Below, piece after piece: positions 13,834 through 25,573 of a DNA stretch of 64,000 nt. The position numbers and the translations under genes were made by a program. Under the pieces are notes generated by a model. That model made no database searches. It saw nothing but the letters and a program-made list of their open reading frames with translations, and had not been told where the DNA came from. Numbering within the stretch: position 1 is the first letter of the stretch; each line of letters starts with the position of its first letter. The stretch covers positions 52,464,487 to 52,528,486 of the forward strand of contig OZ021727.1 in assembly GCA_963978545.1 (NCBI GenBank). Direction: 5' to 3'. This DNA is from Linyphia triangularis (taxonomy: Eukaryota; Arthropoda; Arachnida; Araneae; Linyphiidae).

Positions 13834-13851
13834 GCCCACACTATTGTGCAA
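13834..13851 (-). repeat. Right terminal inverted repeat (18 bp)
   Basis: GCCCACACTATTGTGCAA is the inverted partner of 10058-10075, with one mismatch. Confidence 0.8.
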
Positions 13852-14177
13852 CCTTTCTGAGAGCCCAACATACTTGTAAAAATGTAAAAGTATCGTGAAT
13901 ATGATGTGCTTTATATTGATTTCAGGTTATTGAAGTATTGCGGTTATAGTGAAATTTGAGTTTTCTAACAGGAGGAAGTTTATAACTTCTGAGAGTATAA
14001 AGATTTTTGAATGATTAAAAGTATCTCGGAGAAGGAGAAACTATGAATAAAATGAACCTTCTTCGGTATTAATTTAATATTTGTTTTTGAGTTTTTAGAC
14101 CTGGTTACATTTGCATATACACTTAAATTTCTGCTCAATATCTTATCAAACATATTTTACAAGCAAAGCACACCGTT

Positions 14178-14217
<40 letters not shown>

Positions 14218-15840
14218 ATGTATCTAAAATTTACACAAAAGAGTAAAATATACAACTCTCATTCTACAGCTTGAAATAGCAGTTGTGCAAATTGAGTTTC
14301 AAAATCAAGTACGTAGATGCCTTTGATAACATAATCAGAAAATTTTTGAACAAGGTTATTTGATTGCATGATACATTTTAAAACAGTTCTATAAATATTG
14401 CATTTTCTTTATAGGAAAAAAGAAATAAGAAATTTTACCAAATAGAAATCCAAATTATAAAACAAATCTGACACATTTTCCAACTGAACAAATTGTCAAG
14501 AAATCTGATACAGGAAAAAAAAAAATCCTTGCATGTCTAGAAAAAAATATTCTTATTTAATTTACTGATAGGACTAACTTGCACTATTAGAACTGCAGTT
14601 TAGTTTTCAGCTTAAAATAGATAGTCACATTTAATTAAAAATTGCGATGCTGATGTGATTACATGGTTGGAAGAAACTGTTACTTATAATACTCTTTAAG
14701 AAAGAAACTAAACTTTAATGACTTTAGTCATTGACGTAAATACAAGTTGAGCAGCTACTAAAACATGCTTAAGATATCTTTTCATAAATAAAATATAGCA
14801 GGAAAATACTAAGTATAAATTTCCGTAAGCTGCTTACATGATACAAAGAGTTCACTGCGAGAAAAGTCTTAAGTAATTTTCAACATTGCTGCTCAGAGCG
14901 GAAAAAGAATAAAATGTTATTTGCCCAAAAGGAACAACAAAGTAAACGATTTTTGGCTGTTACAGTTGAAGGGATAACAATATTATCTTTTTCGAGTATC
15001 TAAAATATAAAATTTGAGTTGAATATTTCTAGAAATATGCACTCTCTCATGGGTAATTGAACATTTCAAATATCTTCTTGAGTTGAATTTTTAAGTTATT
15101 TGAAGCTTTTGTCGAGTCTTTATTATTGTCTAAACTTATTTAGAATTCATATATGTGTGAGTTTAAGAAACAAAAATGGTGTTATTTTCTCTAAGGGAAA
15201 AGTTATTAAATTCTTGTTGGATATAAAAAAATGTCTATATATAATTAACAAATAAATTTTTTTGTATCTTAAATAGTAAATCAGATTTTGATATATATTT
15301 GAATAATTTGTATCCTGAACTATTTAAACTCATTTAATCAATCTTGTGACTTTTTAATGGTGACGTGTAAATATCTTGTTGAGAATAATAATACAGGCTT
15401 GATATTTACAATTTGAATAAATAATTATCGAACAATTGTATCATCAATAACACCTTTAATTTTATAGTTATAGTAGTTTTTCTTGATATTATTAGCAATA
15501 ACGAAACTTGTAAGTTGTATCTAGTAGGCTAGTTGTTAAGTTTACGGGTATATTTTATAATTTATTATAATTTTTTGTGTATAAGCAAGATTAAAATCGT
15601 AGAACATAAAGTACTACAAAAATTAATTTGTACCAATTTAGTCTATCTACTAATGGTACATACCTACAAATGAATGTAAATAAATACAATATGTGCTTAA
15701 TAGTATTCATTCAATCTATTTCAACAAACTCGTTTTTGTATGTATTTATAAGCTTTCAACTGTGGCAATGCTCTTGCTTGTGACATGGCTTAATACATTT
15801 GATTGTCAATTAAAAATTTCCTTAATCTTCTTTTAGGCAA
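13852..15840. other. Non-coding, AT-rich stretch
   Basis: No supportable gene. It contains an AAAT tetranucleotide microsatellite and several A runs; nothing else stands out on either strand. Confidence 0.5.
14181..14219. repeat. (AAAT)n microsatellite
   Basis: About ten AAAT units in a row. Confidence 0.95.
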
Positions 15841-16120
15841 TGTTTGCGCCTGATTGGTCGAGAACAATTTATCCTCGTGGTGTCTCCCCCTAGTGGAGAA
15901 TACGCGAGAAGAGAAGCAGAACTGAATTGAATTTGATAGGAGACACATGTCTCAAAATTGGAGCCGAGTGCTCAACTATAAATAATTAACCTTAAAGAAT
16001 TATAAATGTTTATACGTGTAAATAAATCTGTATTATGTGTGTGCCTTGTATGTCTTTAATAAATAATAGTAAAAAATCTACAGTCCACTACTTTAAATTA
16101 ACTTAACTGAGCTCCTGACA
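15841..16120 (+). repeat. 5' LTR of the BEL/Pao element
   Basis: 280 bp, TGTTTGCGCC...GCTCCTGACA. It has a TATA-like TATAAATA at 15977-15984 and poly-A signals AATAAA at 16021-16026 and 16058-16063. In the 3' LTR the first of these signals is mutated to AGTAAA. Confidence 0.97.
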
Positions 16121-16123
16121 TTT

Positions 16124-16141
16124 TGGTCCGTGAACGATCCG
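16124..16141 (+). other. Probable primer-binding site of the BEL/Pao element
   Basis: TGGTCCGTGAACGATCCG lies 3 bases after the 5' LTR, where the minus-strand primer tRNA pairs. The leading TGG fits the CCA end of a tRNA. I cannot assign the tRNA species with confidence. Confidence 0.6.
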
Positions 16142-16157
16142 GAGAGAAGAGCAAACA

Positions 16158-16880
16158 ATGGCTCGATTAGTTAAATTAAATAGGCAGCAAGGCACACTGA
16201 AGTCAAAACTTACACGTCTAGAGGAGTTTTATGCACCCTTGGCATTATTATCGGCTGAAACACTTAGCAGCACAAATTCAGTAATCGAACTGAAACAAAA
16301 AATTGAAGGGCTCAGACAGCTGCAGATCAAAATTTACTTGCCAATGTGGTTCGAAATTCCACAACACACTATTACATTCAGTGGAAAGAAATGATAAACC
16401 ATTCGTTAATGATGAGAGTTCTCAGGCGATTCCATCAGATCTTGAGGATTCTTCAAATGCTACTCAAGGCCAATCCACTCGAAGTGAAACTTCTTCGACT
16501 ATGAGAAGCAGCTGTTTATTATCCGAGAGAAAAAACGTAGTTTTACTCGCAACTGCTATAATTAAAGTTAAAGATGAACGAGGAAATTACTTCAATGTTA
16601 GAGCTATTCTTGATTCATGTTCACAGAGTAATTTTCTGACTTTTGAGTGCACAGATCTCTTGAGAATTAAAAAAGAAAAAACATATGTACCAGTCAGTGG
16701 ATTGAATGGAATGACGGTTTCTACAATAAAGAAGAAAATTCAGACCCTCATTTCCAACCAGCAGAGTACTTATGAAAGATGTCTGCAGTTTTTGCTTGTC
16801 CCTAAAATTACGGACATATCGCCATCCAGAGCCGTAGATGTTGCGGGTTTGATATTACCGAACATTCTATACGCTGATCC
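16158..16880 (+). pseudogene. gag remnant plus aspartic protease region of the BEL/Pao element
   Basis: A first frame (from ATG 16158) gives the basic, coiled N terminus of BEL gag, about 55 residues up to IEGLRQLQIK. Directly after it, in another frame, comes CQCGSKFHNTLLH, the last zinc-knuckle-like motif of BEL gag. The middle of gag (normally several hundred residues) is therefore deleted, with a frameshift at about 16316-16335. The second frame continues into the protease domain: VRAILDSCSQSNFLT, where BEL proteases have DSGSQ. Here the catalytic Asp is codon 16612-16614 and the following Gly is Cys (16618-16620). The frame ends at 16882-16884, just after a LILPNILYADP motif, and continues one frame over at 16883. 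Confidence 0.88.
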
Positions 16881-16882
16881 TT

Positions 16883-19081
16883 GACTTTAATAAGCCAAAA
16901 AGGATTGATGCCCTGTTAGGCGCCGAGTGTTTTTTCGAACTTTTAAGGAATAATCAAATACGACTTAAGAACAATACAATCATTCTACAAGAGACTTTTT
17001 TTGGATACATCGTGAGTGGGTCTTTTCCAGATGATGCGAAATCTACCGTGCACTGTCATTTATCTTGTGAAGAACAATTAAGTAATTTGAACTCTAATCT
17101 CGAAAGGTTTTGGAACATTGAAGATGTTGATGATTCTGAGCGTTTTGCAAACGATGAAGAAAAAGCTTGTGAAGAACATTTTCTCTCTACTCATTACAGA
17201 AATGAAGATGGGCGTTACGTGGTCCAACTACCTATGAAAGAAGGAGTGCTGGGGTCTTCAAAAGACATTGCCGCTGTCCGACTGAACTCTCTTTGGAAAC
17301 GTCTGAATAGATATCCCACATTAAAGAGTTTATATGTGGAATTCATGGAAGAGTATGAAAGACTTGGTCATATGAAGGAAATAATTGAAGAATCTGATCC
17401 TAGAGACTGTTATTATATCCCACACCATGCAGTCTACAAACCAGAAAAATCTTCTACGAAATTGAGAACTGTTTTCAACGCTTCTTCCCCAAGTTCAAAT
17501 GGGATCTCCCTTAACGACTTGCTAATGTACGGAGGTGTTTTACAAGAAGATGTTTTTGATATTATGTCCAGATTCCGAACTCATAAATATGCTTTCACTG
17601 CAGATATACAGAAAATGTTTCGCCAAGTGTTAGTTGATGAGTGCCATCGTAACTTCCAACGTGTTCTCTGGAAGACAAATTCTGATAGTCCGATCAAGAT
17701 CTACCAGCTGCAAACCATCACGTATGGCATGACCAGTAGTCCATTTTTGAGTACAAGAGTCCTAAATCAATTGGCAGAAGATGAACAGTTTAATTTTCCT
17801 CTTGCGGCTGCAGCAACTTTGACTGATTACTATATTGATGACATTCTTACCGGTGGATCAACATTAGAAACAGCAATAGAGCTACAAGATCAACTTGTCA
17901 ATATGTTGCAGACTTGTGGAAAGACATTGCATACATTTGTGTCTAACACTTCTTCCCTTTTAGAAAGAGTGCCAAGTGAGTGTTTAGAATATTCGTTCGA
18001 CGATAGTGCTGAGACCAAAACAGTGAAAACCTTAGGGGTTATATGGAACCCAAAAAAGGATAGTTTCACCTTTCGGGTGAGCATAGGTGAGTCTCCGCAT
18101 ACTAAAAGGTCAGTATTATCAACCATTGCTAGAATATTTGACCCATTGGGGTTATTAGGTCCTTTGATATGTAAATTAAAGATTTTTATGCAAAATGTAT
18201 GGCTTTTAAAAATTGATTGGCATGATATGTTACCTGAAAAAGACAGTATAATTTGGGATAGTATTATTTCCCAACTGTCAGTTATTGAGAATATTTGTGT
18301 TGAGAGATTTATTTTCATTGATGATATTGAATTGATAGAATTGCATGCATTTTGTGATGCTTCTAAGCTATCCTATGGATGTTGTTTATATTTAAAATGT
18401 GTTAATAAATGTAATGATATTAAAGTAAATTTATTGTGTAGTAAGTCTCGAGTGGCTCCACTGAAAACCTTAACCATACCACGTCTTGAATTGTGTGGTG
18501 CATTGTTGTTAGCTAAATTAGTTAAGAAAACTATTACAGCTTTAAAAATTGAAATTGATAAAATTGTATTGTGGTGTGATTCCACTATTGTATTGGCATG
18601 GATTAAAACTCCCCCTAATCAATTAAAACCTTTCGTTTCTAATAGAGTTTCTCAAATTCAGAAACTCACACCAGGTTATCAGTGGTGCCATGTGACTTCT
18701 GATAATAATCCAGCAGATCTGATTTCTAAAGATCTCAAACCTAGCGATTTAGTAAACAATGATATGTGGTGGCATGGACCACAGTTTTTAAAACATGCAA
18801 ATGCATTTGTCAGTAATCCAGGTAGTGAATATTGCATGGATAGTACTTACTTAAATGAGTTAAGGAAAAATGTGAATATAAATCTTGTTACAGTAATACA
18901 TAACAGTGTTTTAAATGATATAATTGAGAAAAGTAATGATTATATGAAAATTGTTCGTATACTTGCATTTGTTTTGAGATTTGTTATTAATGTCCAATCA
19001 AAGGATAATTGTATAAGTGGTCCGCTTTCTGAAGAGGAAGTAAAAAAAGCCGCAAATTATATAATACTTCACATTCAATGA
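16883..19081 (+). pseudogene. BEL/Pao pol: reverse transcriptase, linker and RNase H, ending at a premature stop
   Basis: From 16883 this frame is open (DFNKPKRIDALLGAECF...), although the first ATG is at 17012. Counting from 17012: the RT domain spans about residues 125-310, with the BEL-type catalytic box YIDDILTGG (YIDD at residues 274-277) and ADIQKMFRQV upstream. The Pao-type linker LGVIWNPKKDSFTF and ILSTIARIFDPLGLLGPL follow. An RNase H-like domain starts with LHAFCDASKLSYG and includes RLELCGALLLA, LWCDSTIVLAWI and NPADLISKDL. TGA at 19079-19081 stops the frame between RNase H and integrase. Coding sequence continues in the same frame on the other side, so this is a nonsense change and not the natural end; BEL pol is normally one polyprotein. 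Confidence 0.92.
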
Positions 19082-20413
19082 AGTGAATATAATCTAGAAA
19101 TATATGATTTAAGTAAGGGTCACCCCATTAGTAAAAATAGTAAACTTAGATCATTAAATCCATTTTTAGATTCTAATAATGTACTACGTGTTGGTGGAAG
19201 ATTAGTAAATTCTGATTTGGATTATACTAAAAAACACCAGATAATTTTGCCCCCTAAGCATAAATTGACTAAACTAATTATTGAAAATATTCATAAAAGA
19301 AACTTCCATGTCGGTCCACAGACTCTGTTGTATAGTGTCCGACAACAGTTTTGGCCAGTTAGTGGAAGGGGACTCTGCAGAAAGGTAGTTCATGAGTGGG
19401 TAACTTGTTTCCGTAGTAAACCTATAAATAGTTGTCAAATCTTGGGAAACCTTCCGTCTGAAAGGGTGACACCCACTTTTCCCTTTAATGTTGTTGGGGT
19501 AGATTTTTGTGGACCTTTTTATATTAAATATAAGGGACAGAGATCTGGAGCTTTGTATAAAATATATGTTGCAATTTTCGTTTTCTTTGTGACAAAGGCC
19601 GTACACTTAGAAATTGTGTCGGATCTCACTTCTATTGCTTTTATAGCAACTTTAAAAAGGTTTTTTGCTAGGAGAGGGAAAAGTTGTTGCATCTTCTCGG
19701 ACAATGGCACGAATTTTGTTGGAGCAGCATCAGAGATCAAACGACTCCATGCCTTAGTTTGTAAGCCTGATGACAACTTGGCTGGTTATCTAACTTCTGA
19801 AGAAATTTCGTGGAAATTTACTCCGGCAAAATCGCCAAATTTTGGAGGTCTATGGGAAGCTAATGTGAAAAGCTTTAAAAATCTTTTACGAAAAACTGTG
19901 GCTAATGCTAGATTTACTTATGAAGAATTCGTAACCGTGACTAACCAAATTGAAGCAATATTAAATTCTCGTCCTATTACTCCGCTCTCTTCTGATCCAT
20001 CTGATCTTGAGGCTTTGACTCCGGGACATTTCTTAATAGGCCGTCCTCTTAATGCTTTGGCTGAACCTGACCACACTGATTTAAATGAAAATCGTTTATC
20101 CAGGTGGCAGAGAACAACAAAAATAGTCCAAAATATATGGAAACGATGGAGTCATGATTATCTAAACAACCTCCAACAGAGATCTAAATGGCAGTTTGAA
20201 AAGGAAAATGTTAAGATAGGAACACTTGTTGTTATTAAGGAAGACAACTTGCCAAGTTGTAAATGGCGTTTAGGTAGAATACTTGAAGTTATACCTGGTA
20301 AGGATAAGAAAGTTCGAGTCGTAATTGTTAAAACCGCTACTGGCTCATTTAAACGTAGCATTAGCAAAATATGTATTCTTCCTATAAGTGATAACAAGAT
20401 TGTTGTAAAGTGA
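19082..20413 (+). pseudogene. BEL/Pao integrase
   Basis: Same frame as the RT/RNase H part, after the TGA; the first ATG downstream is 19217. A zinc-binding module starts at HKRNFHVGP (the two His). The Cys pair is damaged: HEWVTCFRSKP stands where C-x2-C is usual, so the first Cys has become Trp. The catalytic core has VGVDFCGPF (first Asp), IFSDNGTNFVG (second Asp) and FGGLWEANVK (Glu), all present. The C-terminal BEL integrase tail follows: RPITPLSSDPSDLEALTPGHFLIG and KWRLGRILEVIPG. It ends with a natural TGA at 20411-20413. Integrase normally joins the cDNA to the target; the missing Cys and upstream stop suggest this copy cannot supply it. Confidence 0.92.
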
Positions 20414-20572
20414 ATACTTTAATGTGTATAATGCAATTTTACATTTTTATGTTTGATATGTCATTGTAGTTCGATGTGTTTTTGATTTGAACTTATTTTT
20501 GTTCTTTATTTTATCTTTTATATGATAATTTTATTCATTTAATTTTGTTGAATGTTATAACATTGCAACGCC

Positions 20573-20580
20573 GGGCGGGA
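20573..20580 (+). other. Polypurine-like tract of the BEL/Pao element
   Basis: GGGCGGGA sits immediately before the 3' LTR, the position of the plus-strand primer. It is short and includes one C. Confidence 0.55.
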
Positions 20581-20860
20581 TGTTTGCGCCTGATTGGTCG
20601 AGAACAATTTATCCTCGTGGTGTCTCCCTCTAGTGGAGAATAGGCGAGAAGAGAAGCAGAACTGAATTGAATTTGATAGGAGACACATGTCTCAAAATTG
20701 GAGCCGAGTGCTCAACTATAAATAATTAACCTTAAAGAATTATAAATGTTTATACGTGTAAGTAAATCTGTATTATGTGTGTGTCTTGTATGTCTTTAAT
20801 AAATAATAGTAAAAAATCTACAGTCCACTACTTTAAATTAACTTAACTGAGCTCCTAACA
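20581..20860 (+). repeat. 3' LTR of the BEL/Pao element
   Basis: 280 bp, 275 of 280 identical to the 5' LTR, ends TG...CA, followed by the GGCAA duplication. Confidence 0.97.
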
Positions 20861-21426
20861 GGCAACTAATGTCGCTTTTCCTTAAACTGTTATTATTTTA
20901 GGTCTATCATGGGGGATATATTATCTTGCAATAAGTTTCTTGAATTATATATCGGGAGTTTCCTTTGGATTTAACAAATCCTCCTCCCCCCCCCCCCTAT
21001 TTTACAAAACATTCCGTGCTAGTCCCGCTTACCTGATTTATAAAAAAGTTAAAATGTGCTGAGTGATGTATTCCATAAAAAAAAAAGTTGTGACTTAAAT
21101 AAACAACTCTCCACATGTGTGTAATATTGAATAGACTCCACTCGTTTTTCTTTAAGACCGTTCTAAAATAGAATTCAAGAACCTGACTTTATTTTCTGTG
21201 ACATTTGAAGTAAATTCGACCCCATTATATAGAATCAGATAAAAATTATTTTAACAACAATTATACATTAAAAAAACATTCAAAATACTTAAAATGATAT
21301 TAAACGAGAATTATGCATTTTATTTTTTCCAATGTAATTCCAAACTAACTTTACCAATCTTTCAGAAATTCAAACATCGTTTCAAAACAACCACGCACTC
21401 GTTTTTTTAGTTTAGATTTAGTTAGT

Positions 21427-21467
21427 TTGGCACCTAATGGTCAAGTTAGTTGGCCATTAGTTGCCAA
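21427..21467. repeat. Imperfect hairpin, 16 bp arms with a 9 bp loop
   Basis: TTGGCACCTAATGGTC (21427-21442) pairs with GGCCATTAGTTGCCAA (21452-21467) at 14 of 16 positions. It is possibly the tip of an old foldback element. The stem is short for a microRNA precursor. Confidence 0.7.
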
Positions 21468-22078
21468 GTGTGGTTCATGGTAGACCATATTTGTCAGGAA
21501 TGGTTTTAACAAAATGGGGTGGAAACAGCTTTCATATAGAAAATGCAATATTGTGGAATGGTCGATTATGGTACTCAATGCTCAATTTTTAACTAAAACT
21601 TACCTCACTCTAAACAAGAGGGAAAAGATCTATTGCTTTTTAACTCTGCATTTGTTTAAAAATGTATTATTGAATTACATTATTTACAACTACTTATAAT
21701 AAGGAAAAAATGCAGTGTAAAAATTTGAAGAGAACACAGTTTTTGCTCTCTAATTGAGGTAAACTTTCTATACCAATTAGAAAACTTTACCTATATATTT
21801 TTTGTTATATTTCTCGATTAGATTTTAGCACTGAAAAAGAAGGAATTTAATACAGAGTCGATCATAGTACTTGTTTGTAGAATGTACTTTGATTAGAAAA
21901 GTACTTAAATTCAGAACTTTATTTAATAGAAAAATGTAAAGATCTTAATTAATGAAAGATAAATTCTTGTCATTAGTTACCAATGCTACCACACTTCAAT
22001 ACAAATAATTTTATTTTAAGAATATAATTCCAGTAAAAAATAACACTAATTGCGCTCACTGAGAAATTAACTGGTCTT

Positions 22079-22351
22079 TTAACCCTCTGAGCGTCAAGGG
22101 AATGGGCGAAATTATACAGTTGTTTTCCCTGCAATAATTTTTAAATTTTATTTTTGATCCAAATATATAAGTTTTTTTAATTATTTTTTATTTATTTTGT
22201 TTTAACTAGGTTTTAAACTATCATCCTAATAAAAAGATTTAAAAAATATTTTATTTTACATTTTATTTACAAATTTAAAAAGGTTTTGTATTGCTGGAAA
22301 AACTGGGGATCAAATGACGGATATATACGCCCGTGACCCTCACAAGGTTAA
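22079..22351. mobile_element. piggyBac-like MITE (about 265 bp) with TTAA flanks
   Basis: TTAA at 22079-22082 and 22348-22351 flanks an element whose ends are inverted repeats. The left end is CCCTCTGAGCGTCAAGGG; the right end, read inverted, is CCTTGTGAGGGTCACGGG. The piggyBac superfamily duplicates TTAA and has termini starting CCY. There is no coding capacity, so it would depend on a transposase from elsewhere. The inverted repeats are diverged, so the copy is not recent. Confidence 0.75.
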
Positions 22352-23819
22352 AACGTCAAGCTTTCATTTATGATTTCTCAATTTATTTTTTGTATAAAAG
22401 CATTCGAGTGGAATAAATATTAATTAATTAAAATTTCACTCGATTTGGTAATTTGCTATTACTTTAGTTTTTGAAAGCATTAACATTACGATCAAAAAAT
22501 ACATAGGGCAAAGTTATGATTTGGTGATCGAACTGCCTCACTCTACGAATTCACGTAGGTGAACTTGCCGTTGTAAAAATTACATTTTTATAAATATCTT
22601 ATGCTGTTATATGATCTATGTAGAAATACATCATAATTTCTAATAAGGCAATCTTATAAAAAGCTAAGATATACTGTGTAACTAAATCAAGTTTTTCCAA
22701 ACAAAATTACTTTCTAGCTTCAACTATTATTCTACAAAATTTTAGTTAAAACTCAAATACCTTAACACCGAAACAGTACAAATGAATTTCAATCTGCTTA
22801 AATATCGGCAATCAATACTCTTATAAAAATACCTTTAGGTAATGTATAATGCATTAAGGATGCTTCAACAGAAATCAGTTTCATCTCAAACATCAGGAAC
22901 TCACAGATAAATGCTTGTATTTCTATTCGAGTTGTTTCTCTGCAATGTCGCGTGATTTACGAGACCTTCTTTTGAAGTAGTAATTTGTGTCATAGCATGA
23001 TAAAAGACAGGCATAATGCTATTAACTATTCAAAAATCCATTCTTTTATGATGCGTTTTTGTGCGAGCCCTCTTCAGAAGTTTATATTGTTAACGACAGT
23101 GGTATAAGTATTACAATCTTATTTTATAAAGATGCCTTCACAAATCATTACTTTTTAAATAACTGTCTTGTTTGTTTTGTTTACTATACTTATACTTTAA
23201 TCTATGGATATTCTTATCTAGAAGATATTACTTTTTTGAGTAATTTTTTTTTGACATAATATAGAGGATATTTGTAATAAAGATGCATTTTTAAAACAAA
23301 AATAGTTTTCAGGAAATCATATTTCCTTGAAACGATATGGAAATCGAGTATATACCTTAAATAACATTCTCAAATGTAGTTATAGGTTTACTTTGCGATT
23401 AAAGTAAGTATGCCTTACTTTAATACCTTAAAATATAGTCCTTGAAGAATTTCCCACTTATAAATAATACACTATTGAAACTGAGGCATTCTTGCATGCA
23501 CACACTGTATGTTTTATTCAGAATACAAATAATGATATTCAACAATAATTTTTAATAATTATCTATTTTAAGGAAATTTTGATTTTTTATCTATTTAATG
23601 AATACAGGATTGCTATTAATTATGATAAACTAAAGTAATACGTTTTCAAAAACTTTTAAATTTTTATTTTATTCTCAGATGCATTATATAACCTTAAAAC
23701 TTCAGTTTTATTCTCAGATAATAATCAGCAAAATCCATACACATTCTCTAATTAACAATAATTTTTACTGATGACACAATTTAATTTACATCTTTTAAGA
23801 GTTAAAAATTAATTCCCAA

Positions 23820-24290
23820 ACCTTCAGATGCATCATGTAGTTGTCACTCCAAATATCACGCAGCATTAAAGAAATGAAAAACGAGGTGAAAACTTTTTCC
23901 GACGTACGTCACTCTCAGTCTCATGGGATCCCCATAATTTTCCAAGAGACATTTTCTTCTCCTGTTCATATTTTTAATCTCGTTTACTGTAACTACCTCC
24001 CCCCTTCCCCTCACCAACACTGATTAACGGAATTCTTATTCAGTGTTCTATGTCTTTTCACAAGAGGCACGCAATACCCGCGTAATGATGGGACTTGGAG
24101 CGGTCTCATCGCTGAATATATCATCCATATGTATGGGGAAAAGAAGACAGATTTCTGAAATTTTTCCTCTTCTTTTTTTTGTTGTTGTGAAGGACAGATA
24201 TTGCGGTAAGGCTTCAATGGCGTGACCGGATTTTGATTCTTTGACACGATCTTGTTCCTGACTCTAGCCGCTGTAAAAAGTTATAGGGTA
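23820..24290. other. Less AT-rich non-coding island
   Basis: Composition rises in G+C relative to its surroundings and includes GACGTACGTC, a 10 bp palindrome at about 23900. Both strands have only 60-78 codon frames with no motif. It could be a conserved regulatory element or part of an unrecognised repeat. Confidence 0.35.
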
Positions 24291-25573
24291 AGATACAGTT
24301 TGGACATAAAAGTGCATTACTTTTTGGAAACTATTTAATTGCTGTGGTCTTTCATTTTTATAAATAAAGAATTTACTTTTCTAATTTAAAATAGAATGAT
24401 TCTTTTATAAGTGCGGTAGCATTTCTTTGAATAATCATTGGGAGGAGTAATCATTGAAGAAAAAAAGCTCTATTTACAATGGATATTTATAAAATCTGTT
24501 AATGTACTGTGGTTAGTTTCTATTCTTGGTGAGCGATATTGGTTTCTATCTTAAAAATAAAATGTATCAGATAAGGTCCTTAGATACCTTTTAACTTTTA
24601 TATACGGTTATGTATTGTCAAAATATGTGTGTCTATTTGCAGTAAAATTGTCATGTGCTATTCAATGAAACAGAATACAAAGTTATAAATAACGACAAAA
24701 GTCAGAAATCAATGCACATTTCTCAAAAACTATACAAATTTGCAGAATAGCATTAGTTTAGCGAGAAATAAATCATTTAGAATAGTCACAATGTTTTTCG
24801 TTTGAGTTTACCAATACAGAAAATTACATCAAGAAATATCTTATAAATAAGAAATTAGTCATCAATAACCAGGCCATCGCCAACTATAAATAAAAGAGGA
24901 AATACTGACGTTTTGACTATTAGACGCTTTGTGGTTAAATAATGTGGGTAAACACAAACAACTAGTGTTGTGAACATTTTATCATACAATTGAAGTGCAT
25001 AGTGTGTTGTTTCTTATTTTATGGATGCTGCTTTATTGCTTAAATAGTTACCATTTTCATGTGTATTGTGTATTTTTTTAATATATTAAATTAAATCCTA
25101 ATTTTACTGCTAGATGGCATTATAAGCATTCTGTTCTAATAGCGCATTTCTATTTTTATTTACTTAAATATAACAGCTACGACTATAACTGTCTAAGTAT
25201 AAAAGCCAAAAAGTTCGCAAAGTACTTAAGTATACAACGTGTATGTTGTTACCTATAAGTAAAATAATTACAAAAACATTGCATTGTCACACTTTATTAA
25301 CCATTCTCTTCGTAGAAATGGTTTCCTGTGTAATGTACCTGTTTAAAGGACATAAAATAGAAAACACATACGTTAACTGCAAATGTTACACGGCAGATAA
25401 AATTTTCTTGACCAGTTCAGAAGAATAAACTCATTATGATATACGAGTTCGAAGAATTTTGAACTCGAATCACATATTATTAACGTAACTAACTGAAAAA
25501 ATTGAAGTAAATCAAGAAATGTATTAACATCACCGTTTGTTAATAAAAACGGTCAACCTTTGTTACAGAATAC

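Larger units (their letters stand above)
10058..13851 (+). mobile_element. Decayed TIR DNA transposon of an uncharacterised family, 3.8 kb, with two nested SINEs
   Basis: Terminal inverted repeats bound the block: TTGTGCAATAGGGTGGGC at 10058-10075 and, inverted, GCCCACACTATTGTGCAA at 13834-13851 (17 of 18 match). A subterminal motif TCTACCAGCCAATRA lies at about 10184-10199 and recurs inverted at 13696-13708 and 13544-13554, so the right end has it duplicated. Between the ends, plus-strand frames with many stops recall an uncharacterised repetitive protein family of arthropods and cnidarians (see coding remnant). Two tRNA-derived SINEs split it. I could not define a target-site duplication. 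The TIR architecture is seen directly; classification is open. Confidence 0.7.
15841..20860 (+). mobile_element. BEL/Pao LTR retrotransposon, full-length but defective (5,020 bp)
   Basis: Two 280 bp LTRs with TG...CA ends and a 5 bp target duplication enclose gag remnant, protease, reverse transcriptase, RNase H and integrase in BEL/Pao order. The LTRs differ at five positions (15889/20629, 15903/20643, 16022/20762, 16044/20784, 16117/20857), i.e. 1.8%, so the insertion is fairly recent. It cannot be autonomous: most of gag is missing, two frame changes occur near 16.32 and 16.88 kb, there is an in-frame stop at 19079, and catalytic or zinc-binding residues are changed. The remaining reading frames are long, so decay is recent or the copy was mobilised in trans. 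Confidence 0.97.
15836..20865. repeat. 5 bp target-site duplication of the BEL/Pao element
   Basis: GGCAA at 15836-15840 and GGCAA at 20861-20865 bracket the two LTRs exactly. Five bases is the usual duplication length for BEL/Pao elements. Confidence 0.95.
20866..25569. other. Non-coding stretch with a MITE, a hairpin and a less AT-rich island
   Basis: No supportable gene. Contents: a 12 C run at 20986-20997, an imperfect hairpin at 21427-21467, a TTAA-flanked MITE at 22083-22347, and a less AT-rich island at about 23820-24290. The rest is AT-rich with short random frames. Confidence 0.55.

Noticed and set aside
16158..16394. A complete 78-residue protein
   Set aside because: Only the first two thirds match BEL gag; the rest is out-of-frame sequence after a deletion and frameshift.
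17890..18318. 142-codon minus-strand frame, and other minus-strand frames in the BEL, gypsy and Kolobok-like regions
   Set aside because: They are shadows of the plus-strand pol and transposase frames, with no motif of their own.
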